In this document: piece by piece, positions 24,546 to 32,094 of the stretch
Layout of the letters: every line of letters starts with the position of its first letter
Position numbering within the stretch: the first letter of the stretch is position 1
Source of the DNA: Thermofilum sp.
GTDB lineage: Archaea; Thermoproteota; Thermoprotei; Thermofilales; Thermofilaceae
Reading direction: 5' to 3'
NCBI GenBank assembly: GCA_038741495.1
Contig: JAVYKX010000001.1
Location: forward strand, 738,918-802,917
Length of the DNA stretch: 64,000 bases
Translations under genes and position numbers: made by a program
The notes under the pieces: model-generated
The model's input: only the letters and a program-made list of their open reading frames with translations
The model's database searches: none
What the model was told of the DNA's origin: nothing

Positions 24546-25412
24546 ATGAGTAAGCCTGTTGAGAAGAGACCGCTTCCGAAGGTTGTTAAGAGGAGAAAGC
24601 TCAAGCCGCTGAGGTACGCGATTCAGACTATCAGCTTTATCGTACTAGTGCTTCTCGTCCCGATAGGGATCCTGGCAGTGCCGGCCGGCATCTGCGCTAT
24701 ACCGGTCGGCGACTTGTGGAGGATAGACTGCCTCTACGGGTTCCTCCAGAGGTTCTTCTCCTCCCCGCTTAACGTGGCGCTGTGGGCGCTCGTAGCGTTC
24801 GTCGCGGTGCCATTCCTCGGCTCGCTGCTCCTCGGCAGGGTGTTCTGCGGCTTGATGTGTCCCGTCGGCACGGTTCTCGACCTGCTCGGGAAGGTGAAGC
24901 GCGTAAATTACCTGGGGAAGCTGAAACTCAACAGCAAGTACAACAAGTACGCTGTTCTCGCCTCCTTCACCGCTGCGTCTGCAGTAACCGGGTTCCCTGT
25001 TTTCTGCACGGTTTGCCCGGTTCGAGGGATATGCACAGCTTACGGGTCGATTAAGCCTGTAGAGCTCACGCTGGCTGCCGTGCCGGTAGCGTTGGAGTTC
25101 AGCGAAAAGCGCGCCTGGTGCCGCTACTTCTGCCCCATTGGCGGCGCTATAGGCCTTGCGGGCTTCAGGAAGACTCTCGGCTTGAGGATCAATCCTGAGA
25201 AGTGCATCAAGTGCAAAGCATGCATGCGCGTCTGCCCTACCGGGGCGATCACCGATGAGAGCTTAGCCACGGGCGATATCTCGAGAACGGAGTGCATCGT
25301 CTGCCTTAGGTGCTACGACGTCTGCATGTACGACGCGCTCAAGTTCGGCGCGCTACCGCTACGCTCAGCTAAAAGCGGTAGAGATATTAAGGCGAGCGCT
25401 CAAGCAGTCTAG
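24546..25412 (+). CDS. NapH-like membrane iron-sulfur protein
   Basis: This 288-residue protein has a basic N-terminus and membrane helices near residues 20-45, 65-90, 125-145 and 150-175. The NapH/CcoG-family cysteine motifs are FCGLMCPVG, CTVCPVRGIC and CRYFCPIGGAIG, and the cytoplasmic tail has two [4Fe-4S] sites, CIKCKACMRVCP and CIVCLRCYDVC. NapH partners NapG at the quinone pool. AGGTGAT six nt before the ATG at 24546 fixes the start. In this operon it should link the exported AOR complex to menaquinone. The direction of flow cannot be read from sequence. Confidence 0.88.
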   Translation: MSKPVEKRPLPKVVKRRKLKPLRYAIQTISFIVLVLLVPIGILAVPAGICAIPVGDLWRIDCLYGFLQRFFSSPLNVALWALVAFVAVPFLGSLLLGRVFCGLMCPVGTVLDLLGKVKRVNYLGKLKLNSKYNKYAVLASFTAASAVTGFPVFCTVCPVRGICTAYGSIKPVELTLAAVPVALEFSEKRAWCRYFCPIGGAIGLAGFRKTLGLRINPEKCIKCKACMRVCPTGAITDESLATGDISRTECIVCLRCYDVCMYDALKFGALPLRSAKSGRDIKASAQAV

Positions 25413-25450
25413 TGCTGAACCCTATCCAAAACCTAAAAGGTGATTTTTTC

Positions 25451-25606
25451 GTGCAGATAGGCCCTACAGAGATACTTCTAGTCGCCCTCCTAGCGCTACT
25501 CCTCTTCGCGCCGCGCAAGCTTCCAGAGCTGGCGAAAGCAGTGCGGGAAGCCGCAGATATCATCAGAGGAAAATCCAAGGAGGAGGAAAGCGAGGAGAAA
25601 AAGTAG
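25451..25606 (+). CDS. tatA: TatA-family translocase component
   Basis: From the GTG at 25451 the protein has 51 residues: a short extracytoplasmic start IGPTEILL, one membrane helix, the hinge and amphipathic helix LFAPRKLPELAKAVREA, and an acidic/basic tail KSKEEESEEKK. That is a minimal TatA, with the characteristic FxPxKLPEL motif. AGGTGAT lies six nt before this GTG; an upstream GTG at 25412 overlapping the NapH-like stop is less likely. TatA pores move folded proteins with twin-arginine signals, exactly what two genes of this operon encode. No TatC is in the window. Confidence 0.88.
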   Translation: MQIGPTEILLVALLALLLFAPRKLPELAKAVREAADIIRGKSKEEESEEKK

Positions 25607-25613
25607 AAACAAC

Positions 25614-26108
25614 TCACTTAGAGATTATTTTTTCAACTTCGGCTGGGCGCGCTACTCCTGAAAGTACAAGAGTAGAACTTTCAGAAACTAGGATGATATC
25701 GCCGTAGTTTAGGAGCTTCGCGAGAGGTCCTTGCCTCCGCGATATCTTCACGCCAGGCTTCCTCTCTATAGTTTGCGTCTTCACGCCCCTTATAGAAAAC
25801 TTCTTGCATGTTACAGCTCCCTCTGTAACTGTGTACTCGTTCAACGTGCTGAGAACTACAGGTATTAGGACTACGGCGAAGCCCAGAGCCGCCAAGATGT
25901 AAGCCGCTAAGATGATAACACCAACGTACCTCGCCAGGATCTCGCCTATAAAAGCGTAGAAGACCATGCGTCTAATTTCCGGGACCAGGTACCAGTTAAT
26001 GGTAGCGGCCACCGCGAGGAGCAGAGCTCCTAGGAGGTATAGCGGTGCTCCAGCTCTAACCGAGTAGCTACCAGCCCAGAGGATCTTCTCTTCCACGGAT
26101 CTGGGCAT
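25614..26108 (-). CDS. Membrane protein with bacterial-PH-like (bPH2) domain
   Basis: This protein of about 164 residues has two membrane helices near residues 20-40 and 65-90. A beta-rich domain follows that starts NEYTVTEGAVTCKKFSIRGV and runs through GDIILVSESSTLVLSGV and ends with VEKIISK. This is the layout of PH_9/bPH2 (YdbT-like) proteins, whose role is poorly defined. It converges on the tatA gene with only 7 nt between stops. The ATG at 26108 is preferred; a GTG at 26129 is possible. Confidence 0.7.
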   Translation of the reverse strand: MPRSVEEKILWAGSYSVRAGAPLYLLGALLLAVAATINWYLVPEIRRMVFYAFIGEILARYVGVIILAAYILAALGFAVVLIPVVLSTLNEYTVTEGAVTCKKFSIRGVKTQTIERKPGVKISRRQGPLAKLLNYGDIILVSESSTLVLSGVARPAEVEKIISK

Positions 26109-26201
26109 TGAGCTCAATCTTTGAGGCACCGTCAGGTAAAAGCTTATGGGTTAAGCTTCACCTCAAGAGTGCGGAGAAAAATTGAGGAAGGTTAAGTAAA
26201 G

Positions 26202-27419
26202 CTAACCTGAAGCATGCTTGACAATGTAGTCGATGATTCTGCTCACCTCAGGCCTGACGGCCTCCGGCAGAGCACTCTCCTCCGCTGAGAGGAAGCCTCT
26301 GAGCAGGATGGCCCTAGCCTCCTCTTCCGTGAAGCCCTTGGACATGAGGTACTCGACCTTCTCTCCGGCTATCATGCCGATCGCAGCCTCGTGGGACAGC
26401 TCCACCTCCTGCACTGTCGAAGAGAGGATCGGGATAGCCTCGATGCTCGACACGCTATCCATCAGCACGCCGAGGCACTCGATATGCCCTTTAGCGCGCG
26501 GAGCTGTAGCTTTCACCTCGGCTCGAGAGTACACTTTAGCCCCGCCCTTTGCTAGGACTCTCGAGACGAGCTCCGCCGACGCGCCGGGACCCTCCAGGAC
26601 CGCCCGCCCCCCTATGTCGTACTCGCCGCTGCCGATTCCGGCGATCACTGAGACGAGCTTCGCCCGGGCGCCCTCCGCCAGGTGCACGGTGGGGTAGGTT
26701 TGAAGGGAGGCGACGGGGCTGTAGACAGCGTAGTAGCTCAGGTACTCCCCGCCTTCCTCCACCCTCACAGCGGTCCTGGGCCTCACGTAGACACCCTCAC
26801 CCCACGCGTGGATCATCGCGAAAGCGAGCTTCGCGCCTCTCGCTACGAAGAACTCCGAGATCCCGATGTGCACACCGCCCTTGACGCCGTGGGGGACGAG
26901 GCAGCCCGTGGTGACGACAGCTTCGCCGCCCTCATCGACGTAAACGATGTTGTGAGCGAACTGCACTTCCTCGCCGGTGAAGAGGCTGAGGCACGTGTAG
27001 ATCGGCCACGGCACTTTCACGCCGGGAGGCACGTAGACGTAGTAGCCGAGCTCCTCGCCGTAGCTGTATGCGTAGGCAGTGTACTTGTCAGTCGCAGGGT
27101 CGATGATGCTCCACGCGAGCTTCCGCGGGAGCTCATCCTCCTCGAGAGCCCTCCTGAGCGGCTTCACCACAACTCCCAGCTTCGCAAGCTTCGCCGCCAT
27201 CGCTCTCGCGAACACGGTCTCGCCAACCTGCACGTAGCTCGCCTTCTCGAGCTCCACCCCCACGCGCTGCCTCGCAGACTCCGCCAAGAGCCTGTCAGGC
27301 TCCCCCGAGACGATAGCCGCCCGCCCGACTCTGAACTTCGAGAGGTCGACGTCGACGCCGAAGGGCGCGGGCTTGGTGAGCGCGGCCCTCACCCTCTCAC
27401 TGCTCACAAACCCCACCAA
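26202..27419 (-). CDS. sufB: SufB/SufD-family Fe-S assembly scaffold
   Basis: This 405-residue protein has the SufBD beta-helix core, with phrases such as GGEAVVTTGCLVPHGVKGGV, EVQFAHNIVYVD and the C-terminal SHEAAIGMIAGEKVEYLMSKG that includes the conserved His-Glu-Ala. Archaea often use only SufB and SufC for iron-sulfur cluster assembly, which fits the many Fe-S proteins here. The gene overlaps the end of sufC by about 23 nt. A GTG at 27407 with GGTGG upstream is an alternative start. Confidence 0.9.
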   Translation of the reverse strand: MVGFVSSERVRAALTKPAPFGVDVDLSKFRVGRAAIVSGEPDRLLAESARQRVGVELEKASYVQVGETVFARAMAAKLAKLGVVVKPLRRALEEDELPRKLAWSIIDPATDKYTAYAYSYGEELGYYVYVPPGVKVPWPIYTCLSLFTGEEVQFAHNIVYVDEGGEAVVTTGCLVPHGVKGGVHIGISEFFVARGAKLAFAMIHAWGEGVYVRPRTAVRVEEGGEYLSYYAVYSPVASLQTYPTVHLAEGARAKLVSVIAGIGSGEYDIGGRAVLEGPGASAELVSRVLAKGGAKVYSRAEVKATAPRAKGHIECLGVLMDSVSSIEAIPILSSTVQEVELSHEAAIGMIAGEKVEYLMSKGFTEEEARAILLRGFLSAEESALPEAVRPEVSRIIDYIVKHASG

Positions 27420-28107
27420 ACCCCCTCTTCCTGAGCTTGTCTAAGAGGCTTTCCGCATCCCCCTTGCAAGCTATCCTGCCGTCAACCAGGACGTGGGCAG
27501 GCACGCTGCCGAGGAGCGATGCCAGCATCTGCGTGTGCGTGACGACAATTACTGACGAGTTGAACTCCGCCGCCATGTACCTGACTGCTTCCGCGATCAG
27601 CGAGACACTATCCACATCCACGCCGCTGTCCGGCTCGTCCAGCAGAGCGACCTTCGGCCTCAGGAGCGCTGTCAGGAACACCTCGGCCCTCTTCCGCTCC
27701 CCGCCGCTGAAGCCGCGGAAGGCATCCCTGCCGAGGAGGTGGCCCAGCCCGAGTAAGCTGGCCAGCTCCTCGAAGTGGGGCTTCGTGCCGAAGCGCTCGG
27801 CAAGCATCGCGGCAAGCTTCCCGAGGGGGATGCCGGTGAGCTCCGGCGGGATCTGGTAGGCAAGCACAAGCCCGAGCCTTGCTCTCTCGTAGGCTGGTAG
27901 CCCCGTGACCTCGACCCCTCCCAAAGCGATCCTCCCGCGCGTAACCCTAACCCTCGGAAGCCCCGCGATCGCGGAAAGCAGCGTCGTCTTCCCCGCGCCG
28001 TTCGGGCCGAGAAGCAGGTGGATTTCGCCCTCGCCCACCTCGAGGTCAACACCCTTAATGATCTCCGTGCCGTCCACGGAGGCGTATAGCTGGGAAACGC
28101 TCAGCAT
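27397..28107 (-). CDS. sufC: SufC ATPase for Fe-S cluster assembly
   Basis: This 236-residue ABC-type ATPase has Walker A GPNGAGKTT, the SufC-specific FSGGERKRAEVFLTALL signature and Walker B VALLDEPDSGVDVDS, with the DSGVD typical of SufC. It works with SufB to assemble [4Fe-4S] clusters in the cytoplasm. A TATA-like CTTTTAAGAG lies near 28152-28160, giving a short leader before the ATG at 28107. No SufD, SufS or SufE is adjacent. Confidence 0.92.
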   Translation of the reverse strand: MLSVSQLYASVDGTEIIKGVDLEVGEGEIHLLLGPNGAGKTTLLSAIAGLPRVRVTRGRIALGGVEVTGLPAYERARLGLVLAYQIPPELTGIPLGKLAAMLAERFGTKPHFEELASLLGLGHLLGRDAFRGFSGGERKRAEVFLTALLRPKVALLDEPDSGVDVDSVSLIAEAVRYMAAEFNSSVIVVTHTQMLASLLGSVPAHVLVDGRIACKGDAESLLDKLRKRGFGGVCEQ

Positions 28108-28262
28108 ACCTGAACACCTTAAACTGCTCCCGCAGCATACTCTCTCCGCTCTTAAAAGTACTGTTGCGCAGAAAGCCTCGGCTAGATGCTAGCGCCGCCG
28201 CAGCCGAAAGCAGTGCTGGACGCGCGGCCCAAGCCAAGGCCCTCGCAGATGAAGCCCGTCGA

Positions 28263-29414
28263 TTAGCCCTCCGCAGCGCTGAATCCCTTCACGAGGGGCT
28301 GCACCGCGGCTGCCGCTAGCCCGGCGGACGCAGCGGATAAGAGGAAGAGCTGCCGCGGGCCGAAGAGGTCTGCCAGGTAGCCGGACAGAGCTGCTAAGGC
28401 GGCGCCGTAGATCGAGGAGAGGATGCTCTCGAACGCGAATAAGGCGGCTCGCTCAGTCTGGTCGCTGACGTCCATCAGCGCTTTGCTGTAAGCGATCCAG
28501 AAGGCGGGCCACACTGGGAGCACGAAGAAGACGGCGAAGATGTAGGGGCTGGGGGAGAGGTAGTAGCCTGTGTACAGGGCAAGCCAGCCGAGCCCGGCTA
28601 GCGCGAACATGCGGTTGACCGGGAGCCTGTCGGCCATCCTGCCGTACGGGATGGAGGCCAAGCCGAAGAGGGTTGTCACCGCGGAGAGAGCTGCCCAGCT
28701 CTCCGGGGAGCCGCCGAGGTAGCGGATGTAGTAGATCGCGAAGACGGGCCCGCTGAGCGCGCCCGGTAGGGACATCAGCAGGCGTGCGGTGAAGAGCCTC
28801 CAGAAGCTAGGTGGGATCCTCGGGAGCAGCTTTCCGCTGCTTTCAGGCTTCCCGCTGTTGGTCTCGGGGAGGAGCGTGATGAGGATGAGCGGAACCAGGT
28901 TGAGAGCTGCGGATACTCTCAAAGCGTTCCTGAAGCCTACTTGGGTGTAGAGGGCCCCTGACGCGAGACTGCCGAGGAAACCCCCGAGCACCGTCGCGGC
29001 GCTGTACCTGCCGAGAGCCTCCCCCCTCCTCTCCTTGAAGACCTCGGCTACGAGTGCTGAGAACGCTGCACCCCCGGCGCTGCCTGTGAGGGCTCCGGCT
29101 ACCTGCACCGCGAAAGCCTGCTCAGCGCTCTCGACGAAGCTCAGCGCTAGGCTCGCTGCCCCGCTGGTTGCAATCGATATCTGCACGAATAGCTTCCTCC
29201 GGCCGCTCCTGTCGGAGAAGCGGGCCCAAAGGTAGCCCATGAGCACCGAGATCGCGCCGGGAACTTGCCCGATCAAGCCTGTCTGGAGGAAGCTGCCGTG
29301 CGTGAGCTCGAAGAGGAAGAGTCCGAAGAACGGAGCCACGAGGTTGCCCGCGAAGCTGGACGCGAAGCCGTATCCCATGAGAAGCTTCCGCGCCCGCCGG
29401 GTAGGTTCAGCCAC
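28263..29414 (-). CDS. Major facilitator superfamily transporter
   Basis: This protein of about 383 residues has 12 predicted membrane helices and the MFS loop 2-3 motif (LWARFSDRSGRRKLF) near residue 55, repeated in weaker form after helix 8 (GRMADRLPVNRMF). It is a drug- or metabolite-efflux type by pattern, with no substrate call possible. The frame extends to 29447, but GTTTAAAC (29439-29446) is the TATA box and the GTG at 29414 lies about 28 nt after it, so I place the start there. It is divergent from the HtrA-like gene. Confidence 0.85.
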   Translation of the reverse strand: MAEPTRRARKLLMGYGFASSFAGNLVAPFFGLFLFELTHGSFLQTGLIGQVPGAISVLMGYLWARFSDRSGRRKLFVQISIATSGAASLALSFVESAEQAFAVQVAGALTGSAGGAAFSALVAEVFKERRGEALGRYSAATVLGGFLGSLASGALYTQVGFRNALRVSAALNLVPLILITLLPETNSGKPESSGKLLPRIPPSFWRLFTARLLMSLPGALSGPVFAIYYIRYLGGSPESWAALSAVTTLFGLASIPYGRMADRLPVNRMFALAGLGWLALYTGYYLSPSPYIFAVFFVLPVWPAFWIAYSKALMDVSDQTERAALFAFESILSSIYGAALAALSGYLADLFGPRQLFLLSAASAGLAAAAVQPLVKGFSAAEG

Positions 29415-29494
29415 GCTGCATGGGAGCTGCGGACAGCGTTTAAACATTTCCCTCGGTAGATAGAGGTATAAAGCAGGTGTGCGGTAGAGAGGTT

Positions 29495-30427
29495 ATGGTC
29501 GAGGAGCTGCAAAGGAGGATTATCGAAGTCTACGAGAGCACGATACAGAGCGTTGTCGGCGTTTCCACCATCCGCCTCGTCGACATGCTCTTCGCTCAGG
29601 CGCCTGTCCGCGGCTGGGGCTCCGGCGTCATCGTCGACGAAAACCTCGTAGCCACGAACTCGCACGTAGTCGAGGGCTTCGAGAGGGTTGCCGTATCCTT
29701 CCACGACGGCTCCGCGAGCCACGCAGAAGTCCTCGCAGCCGACCCCCAGATCGACATCGCCTTCCTGGAAGCAGACACCAGCGGGCACAAGCCCGCGAAG
29801 CTGGGGGATAGCGGCAAGCTCAAGGTGGGTCAGTTCGTCATCGCGATTGGTAACCCCTTCGGGCAGGTACTCGGGGGACCCTCGCTCACTCTCGGAGTGG
29901 TGAGCGGGCTCGGCAGGACGCTGCACGTGGAGGGGAGGATCTACGAGAACCTGATCCAGACGGATGCCGCCGTGAACCCGGGCAACTCGGGCGGGCCTCT
30001 GATGAACCTTGACGGGGAGGTAGTCGGCATCACGACGGCGATGATCCCCTTCGCTCAGGGAATCGGTTTCGCGATCCCGATCAACGAGGTGAAGTACGCG
30101 CTAGAGCAGGTTAAGAGGCACGGCAGGATCCTCCGCCCCTGGATCGGAATCTACGGGCTCGACGTCAACCCGGCGGTCGCAGCTCAGCTCGGCCTCCCCG
30201 TGCAGAGAGGGGTGCTCGTCGTGAGAACTGTGCCGAGGGGGCCCGCGCACGCGGCAGGCGTTAGGCCCGGAGCCGTTATCCTCGCTGTGAACGGCGAACC
30301 CATCACGGGCGTCACAGACCTCCTCGCCGCGCTGCGGAAAGCGGGCGTCGGCTCCACGGTTAAGCTCCGCGTACTCTACAAAGGTTCAACCTTCAATGTA
30401 GACGTCGAAGTGGAGGAGGCCCCCTAG
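29495..30427 (+). CDS. HtrA/DegP-like serine protease with one PDZ domain
   Basis: This 310-residue protein has a trypsin-like domain with catalytic His in NSHVVEG (about residue 53), Asp in PQIDIAFLE (about 84) and Ser in NPGNSGGPLMN (about 165). A PDZ domain follows from about 220 (RGVLVVRTVPRGPAHAAGV). There is no signal peptide or membrane anchor, so this quality-control protease appears cytoplasmic, unlike most bacterial DegP. The ATG at 29495 is 26 nt from TATA element GTATAAAG (29466-29473); the earlier start in the frame lies inside the promoter. Confidence 0.88.
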   Translation: MVEELQRRIIEVYESTIQSVVGVSTIRLVDMLFAQAPVRGWGSGVIVDENLVATNSHVVEGFERVAVSFHDGSASHAEVLAADPQIDIAFLEADTSGHKPAKLGDSGKLKVGQFVIAIGNPFGQVLGGPSLTLGVVSGLGRTLHVEGRIYENLIQTDAAVNPGNSGGPLMNLDGEVVGITTAMIPFAQGIGFAIPINEVKYALEQVKRHGRILRPWIGIYGLDVNPAVAAQLGLPVQRGVLVVRTVPRGPAHAAGVRPGAVILAVNGEPITGVTDLLAALRKAGVGSTVKLRVLYKGSTFNVDVEVEEAP

Positions 30428-30466
30428 CCGCTGTACGGGAAAACAGAAAAAACATTATTTCGCGGG

Positions 30467-32029
30467 TTAAATGGCGATAGCGATTGTGAAGGAAGTGTCG
30501 ACAGTGTAGTCTCCGGTAGCCCAGCCCCCGTACAGCTCCTCCCAGGTTGGTGACTGCCCAGCAACATCGTAAGCGTTAGAAGCGTAGTCATTTTCCGTGA
30601 TCGTCCTCCCAGTCACGGGGTCGTAGGCGTTGTTCTTCCCGGGGTCCCATATGCCGCCGAAGCTGTTCGCGAACGTTATTACGGTAAGCCTCATCGGAGC
30701 CACTCCCTTGTAGATCCTCAAGCCGGGTAGCGCGGAGAGAGGTATTGACACCTCTATCACGCCGCTGGAAGCGTCGATGCTTAGAGAGCCTGTGAAGGTG
30801 GGGCTCCAGCTATGGTAGAAGACGAACGGCTTATCTCCCTTACCCAAGTTGATGCCGATTACCGCGTCCCACTTCCAAGGAAGTCTGGTATCGCTCCAGT
30901 CGGGTAGCCACTCGCTGAAGCCGTCAGTAGGGTCGTCAGGAGTGAAATCGATCGGCACCATGATGTAGGGGCAGTAGGGGTTCTGCAGCGTAGATAGCTT
31001 GAACCTTAAGCGCAGGTTAGCGCCATCGCTCCAGAGCGTGACTTCTCTGAGGTCTAGGTCGCTGGTGATAGGCCAGTTCCAGTCCGGGCGGTAGAACTTG
31101 TACTGGTCGTCCGCAGGATCGGAGACCGACCAGACCTTCCAGATCACTGTGCGCTTCGCGAGCGTGTTTGCGTAGCTTAACATCCTCTCAAGCTTGGGGG
31201 TTCCCGCGAAGACTCCGTTAGAGAGCTCGACAACCACGTAGGGGGCAACCTCCCGGATCCCCTTCGCCCAGCTACCGTAGACCTCATCCCAGGTTCTGGC
31301 CAGGCCGATGATATCGTACACGTTGGGAGCGTAGAAGTCTTCGCTGATGAAGATCCCTGTCCTGGGATCGTAGGCGTTGTTCTTCCCGGGGTCCCATATG
31401 CCGCCGTAGTCGTTCGCGAAAACCACCACTGTGAGCCTCACTTTACCGCTCTTCGGGAACCCCGGGAGGCTGGTGAGGGGGACTACAGCCTCTATGACGC
31501 CGCTGCTCTTATCCAAGGCGAGCTGGCCCGTGAAGGTGGGGTCCCAGCTATGGTAGAAGACGAACGGCTTATCTCCCTTACCCAAGTTGACACCAATGAC
31601 CGCGTCCCACTTCCAGGCGAGCCTAGCGTCGCTCCAGTCGGGTAGCCACTCGCTGAAGCCGTCAGTAGGGTCGTCAGGAGTGAAATCGATCGGCACCATG
31701 ATGTAGGGGCAGTACTCGCTCTTCAGAGTGGAGAGCTTAAACCTCAGGTAGAGGTTGCCCCCATCGCTGTAGAACCTCGCCTCCAGAAGGTCTAGGTCGC
31801 TGGTGATAGGCCAGTTCCAGTCCGGGCGGTAGAACTTGTACTGGTCGTCCGCAGGATCGGAGATGATAAGCTCTCCAGCGCTGACAGCGACGACCTCAGT
31901 AACGCCCGGAGGCTTCCCGACCCAGCTTCTTAAGAGGGATGGGGGCTGGGGCTCCGCTGCAGCGAGGGCGGCCATCGAGGCTGCGAGGACCAGCAGAGCT
32001 GCTAGAAGAGGCGCTGGCTTACCTCCCAT
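30467..32029 (-). CDS. Secreted protein with two tandem glucodextranase-C/DOMON-like domains
   Basis: From the ATG at 32029 the protein has 520 residues: a signal peptide (LLAALLVLAASMAALAAAEP) and two near-identical domains of about 200 residues, each starting SDPADDQYKFYRPDWNWP. The repeat period is 738 bp and includes stretches of perfect DNA identity (86 and 75 bp). The fold resembles the C-terminal domain of glucodextranase and related DOMON-like sugar-binding modules. Its place beside the GH57 glucanase suggests it holds glucans at the cell surface. It is leaderless: TTATAAAA is centred 26 nt upstream. T-rich sequence after its stop (30440-30460) looks like a terminator. Confidence 0.75.
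   Translation of the reverse strand: MGGKPAPLLAALLVLAASMAALAAAEPQPPSLLRSWVGKPPGVTEVVAVSAGELIISDPADDQYKFYRPDWNWPITSDLDLLEARFYSDGGNLYLRFKLSTLKSEYCPYIMVPIDFTPDDPTDGFSEWLPDWSDARLAWKWDAVIGVNLGKGDKPFVFYHSWDPTFTGQLALDKSSGVIEAVVPLTSLPGFPKSGKVRLTVVVFANDYGGIWDPGKNNAYDPRTGIFISEDFYAPNVYDIIGLARTWDEVYGSWAKGIREVAPYVVVELSNGVFAGTPKLERMLSYANTLAKRTVIWKVWSVSDPADDQYKFYRPDWNWPITSDLDLREVTLWSDGANLRLRFKLSTLQNPYCPYIMVPIDFTPDDPTDGFSEWLPDWSDTRLPWKWDAVIGINLGKGDKPFVFYHSWSPTFTGSLSIDASSGVIEVSIPLSALPGLRIYKGVAPMRLTVITFANSFGGIWDPGKNNAYDPVTGRTITENDYASNAYDVAGQSPTWEELYGGWATGDYTVDTSFTIAIAI
30891..30976. repeat. Direct repeat A, copy 1 (86 bp)
   Basis: Identical to 31629-31714. Both lie inside the two-domain surface protein gene, 738 bp apart. 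Confidence 0.9.
31051..31125. repeat. Direct repeat B, copy 1 (75 bp)
   Basis: Identical to 31789-31863 at the same 738-bp offset. It encodes the conserved start of each domain. Confidence 0.9.
31629..31714. repeat. Direct repeat A, copy 2 (86 bp)
   Basis: Identical to 30891-30976. Confidence 0.9.
31789..31863. repeat. Direct repeat B, copy 2 (75 bp)
   Basis: Identical to 31051-31125. Confidence 0.9.
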
Positions 32030-32094
32030 ACGGGAAGAAGTCTCCACTCGCTTATAAAAAGTTTTCTCAAAAAACAAAAAGTGTTGATAAGAGT

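Noticed and set aside
26682-27434. 250-codon open frame antisense to sufB
   Set aside because: Composition rich in His, Arg, Glu and Asp without hydrophobic core pattern; sufB on the other strand is unambiguous.
28187-28267. 26-codon plus-strand frame MLAPPQPK... between sufC and the MFS gene
   Set aside because: Too short, Pro-rich and without promoter or ribosome binding site.
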